From Lachnospiraceae bacterium (GTDB lineage Bacteria; Bacillota_A; Clostridia; Lachnospirales; Lachnospiraceae): a DNA stretch of 36,790 nucleotides. Of the stretch, positions 25,256-33,458 are shown in pieces (within the stretch, counting starts at the first letter, position 1; every line of letters starts with the position of its first letter). Location: the NCBI GenBank assembly GCA_024684065.1, contig JAIKXO010000244.1, forward strand, positions 1 to 36,790. Reading direction: 5' to 3'. The position numbers and the translations under genes were made by a program. The notes below the pieces were generated by a model that saw nothing but the letters and a program-made list of their open reading frames with translations, was not told where the DNA came from and did no database searches.

Positions 25256-26536
25256 TTGGCAAAAATATTTGAATTCAAAGGAAAAAAGGGACAAAAAGAA
25301 GAAGACGAAGTATTTGAGGATGACTATCTTGATTCCGATACTGACTCTGATATAGACGATTCACCTTCAGAGGACAAGGCCGTCCCGGAAACCGGAGATT
25401 ATAAGAAAAAGATCGCCAGGCACAGAAGGGTAATTCTGTACAAGGTTCTGATAGCTGTGGTATTATGCACAGCGATCGGTGCCGGTATGTATATAAATTA
25501 TGAAAGGACCATCTACACAGGCTATAACGTCCTTGATACGATCAAATACGCTGAAGTTGCCACTGCCAATTACAGGGAGTTCAATAACAATATTTTACGG
25601 TACAGTACAGACGGTGCTTCGGCGTTCAATATGCAGGATGAGATGCTCTGGAACCAGACCTATGAGATGCAGAGTCCGATGGTCGATATCTGCAACGATT
25701 ATGTCGGCATAGGAGATTATAAGGGAACAAAGATATATCTGTTAAACAGCAAGGGTTTGCAGGGAGAAATAGACACCACGCTTCCGATACAGAATTTCAA
25801 GGTGTCCGGCAACGGAGTGGTTGCCGTCGTACTTGAAGAGAAGGAGGTCACCTGGGTCAGGATTTTTAACCGGGAAGGAAATGTCATCGCAAGCGACAGG
25901 ACCACGATGGCAAAAAGCGGATATCCCGTAAATATCGCGCTCTCCGATAACGGAATCCTTCTTGCGGTATCATATCTCAAAATTGAAACTAACGATATGG
26001 TTTCATCGGTTGCTTTTTATAACTTCGGGAATGTCGGGCAGAATGAGATCGATAATCTGGTCAGCGGATACAATTATGAAAATACGGTGGTATCCTATGT
26101 GGAGTTTATGAATGACCGCTCGGCTTTTGCCGTCGGAGACAATAAATTCACGATATTCAGAGGCGGGCAGAAGCCGGAAAGCGTTTTTGAGATAGATATA
26201 GATGATGAGATCAAGAGCGTTTTCCATAATGAAGACTATATAGGCCTTGTTTTTGTAGAGGGGACAAGCGAGGCGGCCTATCGGCTTGATGTTTACGATA
26301 CCTCAGGGGAGTTAGTGCTTTCGAAGCCCTTTGACCTTGAGTACACGGACATTATCTTCCACGGGGGCAGGATAGTGATCTATAACAGCAATAACTGCCT
26401 TATATGCAACATGGACGGGATGGAGAAATATGACGGTGCTTTTCAAAGCTCGGTCATAGAGCTGGTGCCCACCTCAAGCAATCTGAGATATCTTCTGGTG
26501 TCGGGGAACAAGACCGAGAAGATACAGTTAAAATAG
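25256..26536 (+). CDS. DUF5711-family single-pass membrane protein
   Basis: A 426-residue protein with a strongly acidic, disordered N-terminus (about residues 10-48), one membrane segment (about 62-83) and a large extracytoplasmic beta-rich domain. The segments YSTDGASAFN, MLWNQTYEMQSPMVDIC, GLQGEIDTTLPIQNFKV and VAFYNFG(N)VGQNEID match DUF5711 as I know it. The domain has repeated strand patterns like a beta-propeller. Function unknown; it commonly neighbours cvpA in Lachnospiraceae. The start is TTG behind GAGGGGA, giving the usual M-A-KIFEF opening. Confidence 0.85.
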   Translation: MAKIFEFKGKKGQKEEDEVFEDDYLDSDTDSDIDDSPSEDKAVPETGDYKKKIARHRRVILYKVLIAVVLCTAIGAGMYINYERTIYTGYNVLDTIKYAEVATANYREFNNNILRYSTDGASAFNMQDEMLWNQTYEMQSPMVDICNDYVGIGDYKGTKIYLLNSKGLQGEIDTTLPIQNFKVSGNGVVAVVLEEKEVTWVRIFNREGNVIASDRTTMAKSGYPVNIALSDNGILLAVSYLKIETNDMVSSVAFYNFGNVGQNEIDNLVSGYNYENTVVSYVEFMNDRSAFAVGDNKFTIFRGGQKPESVFEIDIDDEIKSVFHNEDYIGLVFVEGTSEAAYRLDVYDTSGELVLSKPFDLEYTDIIFHGGRIVIYNSNNCLICNMDGMEKYDGAFQSSVIELVPTSSNLRYLLVSGNKTEKIQLK

Positions 26537-26598
26537 GGCAGGAATAAGATGCGGCCTGTCAGCTGCAAAACTATAGATATAAGGGGTAAATAAATAAG

Positions 26599-27291
26599 AT
26601 GGGGAATATTAACTGGCTGCTTGTGGCAGTCTCTGCTGTTTTTGTTCTTTTTATAATAAGAGGTTATAACAGGGGCTTTCTGAAAATGGCGGTGACCCTT
26701 GCCGCACTGATCTTTGCGGTATTTGTCGCTACGAGACTGATGCCGGATACGAATGAATTTCTGACAAAGAACACGATCATATATAATTTCGTTTATGAAA
26801 AGACGGCGGAGTTCTTTCACGATACCAATTCACAGTATAATGACAAAAGCAGGGAGGAACAGAATGAGGTCATAGAGGAGTACGATCTGCCCTCGCTTAT
26901 CATTTCGGATCTTATTATCAAGAATACCGACGAGATATATGAGAGCCTCAAGGTACATATCTTCGAGGATTATATCGCAAAATACATTACGCTTCTGGTG
27001 ATCAAATCCGGAACCTTCATTATCCTGTCCTTAATAACCGTGATAATAATATGGGTAGTATTCAAGATCACGGGACTTATGGCAAAGATCCCGATAATCC
27101 GCGGGCTTAACAGATATCTCGGGATGTTAGCGGGAGCAGCCTTGGCGCTTATTCTCGTCTGGGTGTTCTTTTTCGTACTCGTTGTGTTTTTCAGGAACAC
27201 AGCAGCCGGGACTCTGCTTGCGGATGTAAGGGAAAGCAGAATTCTGTCATTTATCTATGATTCAAACATACTGTTTAAGATGAATATATAG
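26599..27291 (+). CDS. CvpA-family membrane protein
   Basis: A 230-residue integral membrane protein with four or so hydrophobic segments: residues about 4-22, 27-45, 130-155 and 172-200. A charged loop lies between the second and third. The N-terminal NINWLLVAVSAVFVLFIIRGYNRGF pattern, with its RGY(N/R)RGF motif, is the CvpA signature. CvpA is linked to colicin V production and envelope stress in E. coli; in Firmicutes its role is unclear. It follows DUF5711 by 62 bp and is convergent with the WYL gene, with only 23 bp between stops. Confidence 0.82.
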   Translation: MGNINWLLVAVSAVFVLFIIRGYNRGFLKMAVTLAALIFAVFVATRLMPDTNEFLTKNTIIYNFVYEKTAEFFHDTNSQYNDKSREEQNEVIEEYDLPSLIISDLIIKNTDEIYESLKVHIFEDYIAKYITLLVIKSGTFIILSLITVIIIWVVFKITGLMAKIPIIRGLNRYLGMLAGAALALILVWVFFFVLVVFFRNTAAGTLLADVRESRILSFIYDSNILFKMNI

Positions 27292-27314
27292 ATGTGGCCG
27301 GTCTTAATGTCCTG

Positions 27315-28490
27315 TTACTTATAAAGATCAAGCCCGCAGAGCAGACGCCTCTTAACTTCTTCCGCGATGTTTCCCGGGCTGACCACGCGGACATATTCAC
27401 TGTACTGGACGGCAAATAAGGCGGTCCCGCCGAAAGTTCCCCTGACCTGTGCCGTGATCCACTGTTCGGAGTTATTCGTTTTATACACCGAAGGATCCGG
27501 GAATGCCTTTTCAAGCTCTGAATCTTTGGCGGGCGTCATTTTGATATCTCTTCCAAACGTATCCACCAAAGCATTGATCATTCCGTTTTTATCGCTTGTT
27601 CTTACAAGAAGGCTTATTGGAAGCACCTTTCCTCCGAACATGACAGGGTGCTGTAAGCGGTAGGCCGAACGGGACGGTATCAGATCCTTCGGAACCTGAA
27701 GCTTTTTAAGGCGGTTTGGATCTATGCTTTTCCCTTCTATGGGCTCGATGGATCTGATCCTGTCAAGCCTCAGATTTACGGGAGTATCCAGATCTTCCTT
27801 CTTACAGGCGCAGTAATAATACCCATTTGCCCACAGAAGCTTGATAGGCTTAAAGAGTTTGGGATATCCCTCCCTGAGCGCCAGTTGCCCGTCGATCCCA
27901 TAGTTACAATAGGAGATTTCTGCATAACCATTCGCCTGAATGATGTCGCTTAAGGTTTTTATATGGTAAAGAACAGGAGAATGGGGATGCGGGTCTTTAA
28001 TAAACTGATCCTGCCTGCCGGAGGCATACTGTTCGATTGACCAGATATCCGGAGCCATGTGGATAACACGGTTAATAATGCCGGTGATATCCTCTGTTGC
28101 CAGATAATTATAGGCTTCCACCGAATCCCTTATCGTAAGGAGCTCTTCCTCTGAAAAAGGCTGTTCATAATAATAATATTTTTTAGGAGATTTTCCTTTA
28201 TTGCTTTCCATGAAGGGCACATAACAGGGATTTGAGGAGGTTCCGGTATTCATCACGACCCTGACCGGAGAATTATTTCCAAGTTCCTCCATCTCAAGTA
28301 GTATGCGCGCTACGGTAGAACGATCAATATTCCCTGAAGTTTCATGCGGATTCCCGAATTTTTTAATGATTTTTTCCTGGATTTTGCTGATGCTTAAGGG
28401 ATGATCCCGGTCGGAACCGGACTGAAGCGTCAGAAATACATACAAAGGATAATTGCGCGTTCTTTCAGATGAAGTCCTCATTATTGCCAT
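27315..28490 (-). CDS. WYL-domain transcriptional regulator
   Basis: A 391-residue regulator with an N-terminal winged-helix/HTH-like region (about 1-75: YPLYVFLTLQ, SISKIQEKI, DRSTVARILLEM). A WYL-type sensor domain occupies the middle (ISYCNYG, LFKPIKLLWANGYYYCACK, LRLDRI), followed by a C-terminal extension of the WCX kind. WYL proteins sense ligands or nucleic acids and often regulate phage-defence or DNA-damage genes. The gene is divergent from the MoxR-type ATPase and may control that block, which is inferred. Its leader carries the second copy of the repeat found in galT. The ATG follows AAAGG. Confidence 0.85.
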   Translation of the reverse strand: MAIMRTSSERTRNYPLYVFLTLQSGSDRDHPLSISKIQEKIIKKFGNPHETSGNIDRSTVARILLEMEELGNNSPVRVVMNTGTSSNPCYVPFMESNKGKSPKKYYYYEQPFSEEELLTIRDSVEAYNYLATEDITGIINRVIHMAPDIWSIEQYASGRQDQFIKDPHPHSPVLYHIKTLSDIIQANGYAEISYCNYGIDGQLALREGYPKLFKPIKLLWANGYYYCACKKEDLDTPVNLRLDRIRSIEPIEGKSIDPNRLKKLQVPKDLIPSRSAYRLQHPVMFGGKVLPISLLVRTSDKNGMINALVDTFGRDIKMTPAKDSELEKAFPDPSVYKTNNSEQWITAQVRGTFGGTALFAVQYSEYVRVVSPGNIAEEVKRRLLCGLDLYK

Positions 28491-28498
28491 AAGCCTTT

Positions 28499-28567
28499 CC
28501 TTTTTACTTTATTGAAAGGGGTTTATTCCCCGGAAATATCTGACATACCCTCTTCAGAGTCGAGGGC
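28499..28567 (-). repeat. 69-bp palindromic repeat, copy in the WYL gene leader
   Basis: Second copy of the sequence at 17659-17727 in galT, read on the minus strand. Translated in the same frame it gives ALDSEEGMSDISGE, then a stop, then TPFNKVKR: the same peptide with one nonsense change. Hairpins are CCCTC/GAGGG and a perfect GGGG-AATAAA-CCCC. It ends about 10 bp before the WYL start codon, so it occupies the untranslated leader and overlaps the ribosome site region. Confidence 0.75.
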
Positions 28568-28841
28568 TCCCCTATAAAGACGTTTTAAACCCGTTATATC
28601 TGACTGACAGATACGATGAATCTGCTCGGTTCCCCTTTTCTTCAATTTTATCAGAGCGCAGTCTGTTCGACAACTTATTACTGAATTATCCGGTCTTCGA
28701 TTCCTGATATTATTATAAACCATCAATTGACGGGCTTATTCAAAATAAGGCGTTTTTGCATCATGTTATTTGATAACCTAGCGGTGAAGCAGTTAAGGCA
28801 AAGCATTACAGAGTCGATTTTCGAAGAAGATCGTGTGCTCA

Positions 28842-28927
28842 GGCATGAGCTTCAGCTCATGCCGACCAATTCGACATTTGCTTTAGCAAATGTCGAATAA
28901 ATCCGGCCCTTAAGCCGAGTCATTTCC
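28842..28927. repeat. Hairpin-module cluster upstream of the MoxR gene
   Basis: Three modules. A: GGCATGAGC-TTCA-GCTCATGCC (28842-28863). B: a 13-bp perfect stem, ATTCGACATTTGC-TTTA-GCAAATGTCGAAT (28869-28898). C: CGGC-CCTTAA-GCCG, running into TTAAGCCGAGTCATTTCC (28910-28927). The same three modules recur in reverse order at 31791-31877. The loops are of the TTTA/TTCA type, like those in the array at 10.1-10.4 kb. Confidence 0.7.
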
Positions 28928-29000
28928 TGTCAGTAACAGGCAGCTATTTACGTTATCCGGGAAATGTCGCGGTCGGGAAGATCAAAAGGAGGAGAAGAAG

Positions 29001-30200
29001 ATGAAAAAAAAAGAAGCAGACATAAAGAGCTATAGCATATCAGAGGCGAAAGAGGAGATCAAAAACGGTATCGCCGCCTATCTGAAAAAAGATACGAAAG
29101 GAAATTATCAGTATCCGCTGATAGGGAGGCTTCCCTTCTATCTGGAGGGTGCGCCGGGCTTAGGGAAAACCGAGATCGTAAAACAGATCGCTGAAGAGCT
29201 TGGCATAGGCTTTGTGAGTTTCTCGGTGACTCATCATACCAGAAATTCCCTGATAGGTCTTCCCGTCATAAAGGATCTGAAGCATGGCAAATACACAGAA
29301 TATACCATGTCTGAGATAATCGCGAGGGTGGCTGCCGAGGAGGAGGCGGGAAAAGAGGAAGGGATCCTGCTCCTTGATGAATTCAATTGTGCTTCGGAAA
29401 CGATTATGCCGACTATGCTTGCTTTTCTGCAGACCAGGAATATTGGGATGTACCGGCTTCCGGATAACTGGGTTATCGTCCTTTGCGGAAATCCCAGGGA
29501 GTACAATAAAAGCGCCAAAGACTTTTCTCCTGCCATTCTTGATCGTGTCAGGAGGCTGAACATTGAGAACGATCAGAGCGTCCTGCTTGAATATGGCGAA
29601 GAAAAAGAGTTCCACCCATTGGTGCTGTCCTTTTTGAATTGGAATCGCGACTGCGGGTACAGGGTAAGGGAGATAGAGGGAGAAACCGAGGTTGTGACGA
29701 ATAGAGGCTGGGAAAACCTGAGCCGGGCATTGAAAGGCTATGAAGCCTGCGGGATTCCGGTCTCCGAGAAAATGATATACCAGTTCATCAAATCGCAGGA
29801 TATAGCGGATAAATTCTATCGGCATTATTGGATGAACAATAACGCCTTCGGAACCGAAGACGTGGAAAAGGTATTTGCCGGAAAAGAGCTCGATAAGATA
29901 GCGGACCGGCTGAACAGTAATGATGTATCTTTCAAATGGAACGCTTTGGAGCTTTTAAAGAGTGCGCTTTCTGTCAAGACTGCTGGGGGCGCTAAAAATG
30001 CCGCAAAGCTTACAGGAATGATCGAGAATGTATTTGAACTTATCAGCCGTCTGAGCGAATCAGAGGTTATAGAAGAGAATTTTTTCTTCTGGCTAAATGA
30101 AACGGAAAATATGGTTACGTCTCTCTCCCGGGCTCCGGGAGAGCATTATCTGGAGCTTTGCAAAAAGGCCTACGGCATCACATCAAAAAAGGGCGCATGA
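29001..30200 (+). CDS. MoxR-type AAA+ ATPase
   Basis: A 399-residue cytoplasmic ATPase. Walker A is GAPGLGKT (50-57) and Walker B is GILLLDEF (Asp126-Glu127), followed by NCASETIMPTMLAFLQTRNIG. A sensor-1 region, NWVIVLCGNP, is present. SPAILDRVRRLNIE resembles the MoxR/AAA_5 arginine-finger region. MoxR ATPases usually act as chaperones or activators with VWA-domain partners, and a VWA gene lies 86 bp away, convergent with this one. GGAGGAG precedes the ATG. The pairing with that VWA protein is a strong inference; the process served is unknown. Confidence 0.88.
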   Translation: MKKKEADIKSYSISEAKEEIKNGIAAYLKKDTKGNYQYPLIGRLPFYLEGAPGLGKTEIVKQIAEELGIGFVSFSVTHHTRNSLIGLPVIKDLKHGKYTEYTMSEIIARVAAEEEAGKEEGILLLDEFNCASETIMPTMLAFLQTRNIGMYRLPDNWVIVLCGNPREYNKSAKDFSPAILDRVRRLNIENDQSVLLEYGEEKEFHPLVLSFLNWNRDCGYRVREIEGETEVVTNRGWENLSRALKGYEACGIPVSEKMIYQFIKSQDIADKFYRHYWMNNNAFGTEDVEKVFAGKELDKIADRLNSNDVSFKWNALELLKSALSVKTAGGAKNAAKLTGMIENVFELISRLSESEVIEENFFFWLNETENMVTSLSRAPGEHYLELCKKAYGITSKKGA

Positions 30201-30269
30201 AACAAATGTAGGTTATGTAGGAGGATGTAAGATTTGCCCGGGCTGTTTAGTCTCAGTTAAGAAAATATG

Positions 30270-30302
30270 GCTAAGGAAACGCATTTTCAGCGTTTCCTTA
30301 GC
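30270..30302. repeat. Hairpin at the MoxR/VWA junction, possible bidirectional terminator; pairs with 33339-33376
   Basis: GCTAAGGAAACGC and GCGTTTCCTTAGC form a perfect 13-bp stem with a 7-base loop. It overlaps the last codons of the VWA gene. The T-tails are weak. A related sequence with the same flank (CCATAT) lies inverted at 33339-33376. Confidence 0.7.
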
Positions 30303-31771
30303 TTGTTATTCTCAAGTACCACCATATTGACCCAATCGGGCACGAAATCCTTCAGCCCTTCGCTGTACTCTTGCTGCGGGATAACGAAATACACCGGATA
30401 TTCTGCAGGCATGTCGGGAAAATCTCCAAAGCCATCGCTGAAATAGATCATGGCGTCAACAGTATTCCCTGTTTTTCTAAGCGCGTCAGCCCTGTCGAAT
30501 ACCGGACGGAAATCCGTTCCGCCGAAGCCATAGTAACAATGTGATGCCTCAAGATCTCTTAGTTCCTCGGGAGTGTGAAAGGTTTTTTCCTGCTGGATCT
30601 CGGTATCGCATTCAAGATAGCGCAGCTCATCGATGTCGGCGATATCAGCGATGTCCTTAAGCAGCCCGCATGTCTGCGTCAGGAAAAGATCTGTATAGCC
30701 CTCGCAGGAGCCGCTTGTGTCCACAGCCAGGATAATAGTGTGAAAATGAAAGCGCTCTATGACATCCATAGGCTCGATTATCGGTACATCGCCGTACAGC
30801 GACAGACCGTAACTGTACAGTATTGGATCCGGGTAATCCTCTTCCTTAGCGCTTTCATTGATATGTACAAATTCCTCAAGAAGAGAGCGATAACTTTTCA
30901 ATCCGTCCGGCAGGACATTTGCTGAAACTGAGTTTTTCCCGGTTTCTGTTCCATAGCTGAGTTCATTTTTTTCGTTTTGGAATTGGCAGAGCAGGCTTTT
31001 GCTGACTGAGGCGGAGCTGTATTCCGTATTATTGTTCATATCTCTCTTTTTGCCTTGTTCAAGGATCAGATCCCTGGCCTTTTTCCAGTTTGTTTCGATT
31101 TTCTTTGAATCTCCTTTTTTTTCGCATGTTTCCGGATAGTTAGCCCCGAGGCCTGTCCGATGCGGTTTTCTTTTTGGGAATGCCCATGAAGAATGGTCGT
31201 CATGCCCGAAACAAAAACCGATCCATCTCAGCTCCCGTATTTTTCTCCGCAACATCTTGTTTTTTAAGGCTTCATAGTATAATGACAGTCCGAAAAAAGG
31301 ACATTCTTTCTCCAGCTCGTCTAAACTTTCCTTTTCAGAAATGTCGGTCTGCGAGCTGTAAAATCCGGTGTCGCGCATCAGACGATCCACTTCAAGATCC
31401 ATGACATTCCAGGAGAGATACCGGTTGAAAAAATGCGTACCAGTTTCAAAATGCCCAAGCAGGCCGTGGTAGAGGATATGGACAATTTCCAACTGCAGCC
31501 TCTCTTTATCTTGTTTGTCGATGCAGGATATAATGATACGGGGATTATAAAACAGGTGTACCCCGTCTGTAGTGACATAGTGCGGGTTATGGGCTGACTC
31601 CTTTACGGGTGTCGGTTTAAGAGCATTAAGAGCCGGGATCAGGGCGTGAAACCGATGCTTGATCTCAAAGAATGCTGCATTAAGGACATCCTCCGCATGC
31701 TCTTTCTCCTCCCATTCTGTATCCACTGGTGTTATGATTCTATACTCTATTCGATATTTTCTTATCGGCAT
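30287..31771 (-). CDS. VWA-domain protein with degenerate metallopeptidase-like domain (DUF2201 type)
   Basis: A protein of 494 residues from the ATG at 31771. An in-frame ATG 42 bp upstream is less likely, because AAAGGAG lies just before 31771. The N-terminal half resembles the DUF2201 putative metallopeptidase domain. Where the family has HExxHxxxxH, here the reading is H98-ILY-H102-GLLG-H107, so the catalytic Glu is Ile. The C-terminal third is a von Willebrand A-like domain with the metal site DTSGS (351-355) and YFSDGFGDFP. VWA proteins of this kind typically partner MoxR ATPases, one of which is encoded next door. It probably acts as a scaffold or metal-dependent binder rather than a protease. 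Confidence 0.83.
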   Translation of the reverse strand: MPIRKYRIEYRIITPVDTEWEEKEHAEDVLNAAFFEIKHRFHALIPALNALKPTPVKESAHNPHYVTTDGVHLFYNPRIIISCIDKQDKERLQLEIVHILYHGLLGHFETGTHFFNRYLSWNVMDLEVDRLMRDTGFYSSQTDISEKESLDELEKECPFFGLSLYYEALKNKMLRRKIRELRWIGFCFGHDDHSSWAFPKRKPHRTGLGANYPETCEKKGDSKKIETNWKKARDLILEQGKKRDMNNNTEYSSASVSKSLLCQFQNEKNELSYGTETGKNSVSANVLPDGLKSYRSLLEEFVHINESAKEEDYPDPILYSYGLSLYGDVPIIEPMDVIERFHFHTIILAVDTSGSCEGYTDLFLTQTCGLLKDIADIADIDELRYLECDTEIQQEKTFHTPEELRDLEASHCYYGFGGTDFRPVFDRADALRKTGNTVDAMIYFSDGFGDFPDMPAEYPVYFVIPQQEYSEGLKDFVPDWVNMVVLENNKLRKR

Positions 31772-31790
31772 AACTTCTCCTTTCTGCGCC

Positions 31791-31877
31791 GATTCGGCTT
31801 TAAGCCGAATCATTTCCGCACTGCGCCGATTTGCGAAGCAAATCGTGCGTTTAGGCGTGAACTTTAGCTCATGCCGA
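31791..31877. repeat. Hairpin-module cluster between the VWA gene and the 462-residue gene
   Basis: Module C: GATTCGGCTT-T-AAGCCGAATC (31791-31811), continuing CATTTCC. Module B: CGATTTGC-GAA-GCAAATCG (31827-31845). Module A: GGCGTGAAC/GCTCATGCC with a wobble and a mismatch (31854-31875). These are the modules seen at 28842-28927 in reverse order. TTAAGCCGA(A/G)TCATTTCC is shared at 17 of 18 positions. The cluster overlaps the stop of the upstream gene. Confidence 0.7.
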
Positions 31878-33257
31878 TTTTGGTGTCCATTCGCCGTTCT
31901 GTTTCAGTATCAGCAAAGGGATCATTGCGGAAAGCTTTTTTTCGATGGCAAACTTTATAAGGCTTTTGGTCTGTGCCTCGGAAACATAGTTTTTTGCTAA
32001 CGCAAGCCTGAGCAATTCGCTATCCTTTGTCAGTATCAGTTCCTTTCCCCTATTACAGTTAAGCTGTTTGACCGGGGTCATTTTTTCCGGCCATATGACT
32101 CCGTCACAGAGCGACAGCAGTACTTTAAGAAAGGGGCTGTCATTATTGCTATCCCCTTCCTCATCATCATAAAAACACAACCCGCCATTTACGGAAAAAG
32201 ATATCCAGTCTCTGAAATTTTCGTTTGTCATATCGAAAATTGTTTTCTCTCCGCTGCAGGCCTTCCATATTTTTTTATATTCCCGGAATACAGACATCGA
32301 ATTGTCTTTTTCTCCGAAACTCCCAAACGCAGACTGATATAGGTTGTTGCTGCAAGACAGAGGGGATTCGGGTACCTGCCGCCAGAACGCAAGGACATCC
32401 TTTTGAAAAGCCGGAAGCTTCCTTATACGTTCGATAAAGCTTTCACGATTATGTGAAAGCTTCCAGCCATCTTCCGTCACATGCTTGACAGCATAAAGAA
32501 AAAGCAGAGAATCTATCACATCATCCGAGACCTGTTTGCGTAATCCGGGATATTTCATCATGCGTTCCAGTCCCGTCAGATAGGAAAATGGCTTAACTGT
32601 ATCATTTGTTATGATAAATGGACTAAAAGGATAACCGGAAAAAGATTCTGTATTAGTCTGACTCATCCAGTTGGCGAGCTTTTCAAAGTGCCTGTCCGAC
32701 AGTTTTTTATTTTCCAGGATCAGCTCTGCAAAAAGGTGTTCCTTTTCATAAAAAGAAATTCTGCGCCAATCTTCAGAAGGATGCTTGCCGGTAAACGGAT
32801 TGGCGGGCGTAGGTTCGTAAATCGTCTCACTGATCTTGTAGCAGCGATTAAAAAAATCATATTTTTCAGAAAATTGGCAGGCTTCCTCAGGAAGGCCAAA
32901 TAATAAGCAGAGTTCCACCGGGGAGGCAGTTACGATCCGTAATGTTCTGTATACGCTATTGTCGTCCGGCTCCTTATCTTCGAGGATTACAGGCAGGGAA
33001 CGGATTTCTTTACTAAAAGTATCGAAGCAGCACAATTCTCCTTTTTCCGCATCCGTAATAAACTGATCCACATCCCTAAGTCTCTTTTTTATAGAATTTA
33101 CACTGTATTTTTCGGGATCTTCCAAAGCGGGAGAGATGTTCGGATTTGATATATTTCCCGGAATGTTTTGGTTATAAAAGTCAGAGTTTCCTCCAAACGC
33201 GCCAAAACCTCCGAAACCTCCGGGGTTTCCGAAACCGCCGTTATTGAATATCGCCAT
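31869..33257 (-). CDS. Unknown 462-residue protein with Gly/Phe-rich N-terminus
   Basis: No family recognised. Residues 4-35 are Gly/Phe/Asn-rich and low in complexity (FNNGGFGNPGGFGGFGAFGG). The remainder is a helical, mixed-charge soluble region with scattered Trp. The C-terminal 60 residues (KDSELLRLALAKNYVSEAQ onward) look like paired helices of an ankyrin- or TPR-like repeat. The start follows AAAGGTGG. It lies 97 bp upstream of the VWA gene on the same strand and inside a pair of inverted hairpins, so it probably works with the VWA protein. The Gly/Phe tract could mediate self-association, as in Hsp40 G/F linkers, but this is speculation. Confidence 0.7.
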   Translation of the reverse strand: MAIFNNGGFGNPGGFGGFGAFGGNSDFYNQNIPGNISNPNISPALEDPEKYSVNSIKKRLRDVDQFITDAEKGELCCFDTFSKEIRSLPVILEDKEPDDNSVYRTLRIVTASPVELCLLFGLPEEACQFSEKYDFFNRCYKISETIYEPTPANPFTGKHPSEDWRRISFYEKEHLFAELILENKKLSDRHFEKLANWMSQTNTESFSGYPFSPFIITNDTVKPFSYLTGLERMMKYPGLRKQVSDDVIDSLLFLYAVKHVTEDGWKLSHNRESFIERIRKLPAFQKDVLAFWRQVPESPLSCSNNLYQSAFGSFGEKDNSMSVFREYKKIWKACSGEKTIFDMTNENFRDWISFSVNGGLCFYDDEEGDSNNDSPFLKVLLSLCDGVIWPEKMTPVKQLNCNRGKELILTKDSELLRLALAKNYVSEAQTKSLIKFAIEKKLSAMIPLLILKQNGEWTPKSA

Positions 33258-33338
33258 AATCCACCTTTACCTTTCTGATCGTAATCATAAACAAAGATAA
33301 TCATCGTTTTTTATTGAAGCACAAGTGCATTCATTTCT

Positions 33339-33376
33339 CTAAGGAACCGCTAAAAAACACGTTTCCTTAGCCATAT
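33339..33376. repeat. Hairpin between clpP-like and 462-residue genes; inverted counterpart of 30270-30302
   Basis: CTAAGGAA...TTCCTTAG stem followed by GCCATAT. Compared with the minus strand at 30265-30301 it matches at about 33 of 38 positions with one indel. Together the pair brackets the VWA and 462-residue genes as inverted repeats. Confidence 0.65.
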
Positions 33377-33404
33377 GATGCGCTGCCAGATCTATACTCT
33401 TGCT

Positions 33405-33450
33405 GACTGGATGCCTACGCGACAGCCAGGGCACTTTTTTAGAGCCCTCT
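33405..33450 (-). terminator. Possible terminator or hairpin after the clpP-like gene
   Basis: AGGGC/GCCCT around an A-rich loop (about 33426-33446), next to CTGG/CCAG pairing. There is no clear T-run leftward, so termination is doubtful. Confidence 0.3.
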
Positions 33451-33458
33451 CATAAAAT

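Larger units (their letters stand above)
28491..29000. other. Repeat-rich divergent region between the WYL and MoxR genes
   Basis: A 510-bp gap. From the left it holds the galT-type repeat (28499-28567) and a TATAAT reading leftward (28717-28712), a possible WYL promoter giving a leader of about 215 nt. A CTTATT/AATAAG hairpin follows near 28735-28750, then the hairpin cluster at 28842-28927. The MoxR ribosome site GGAGGAG lies at about 28989. A 67-codon frame at 28523-28726 is not considered a gene. Confidence 0.6.

Noticed and set aside
28523..28726. 67-codon minus-strand frame before the WYL gene
   Set aside because: Its only similarity is the repeat shared with galT; the rest has no protein character. 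Treated as leader plus repeat.
29160..29825. 221-codon minus-strand frame opposite the MoxR-type ATPase
   Set aside because: Complementary to Walker A/B coding sequence; no independent support.
31772..31813. Upstream ATG for the VWA protein (adds 14 residues)
   Set aside because: The ATG at 31771 has AAAGGAG at proper spacing, while the longer version begins inside a hairpin repeat.
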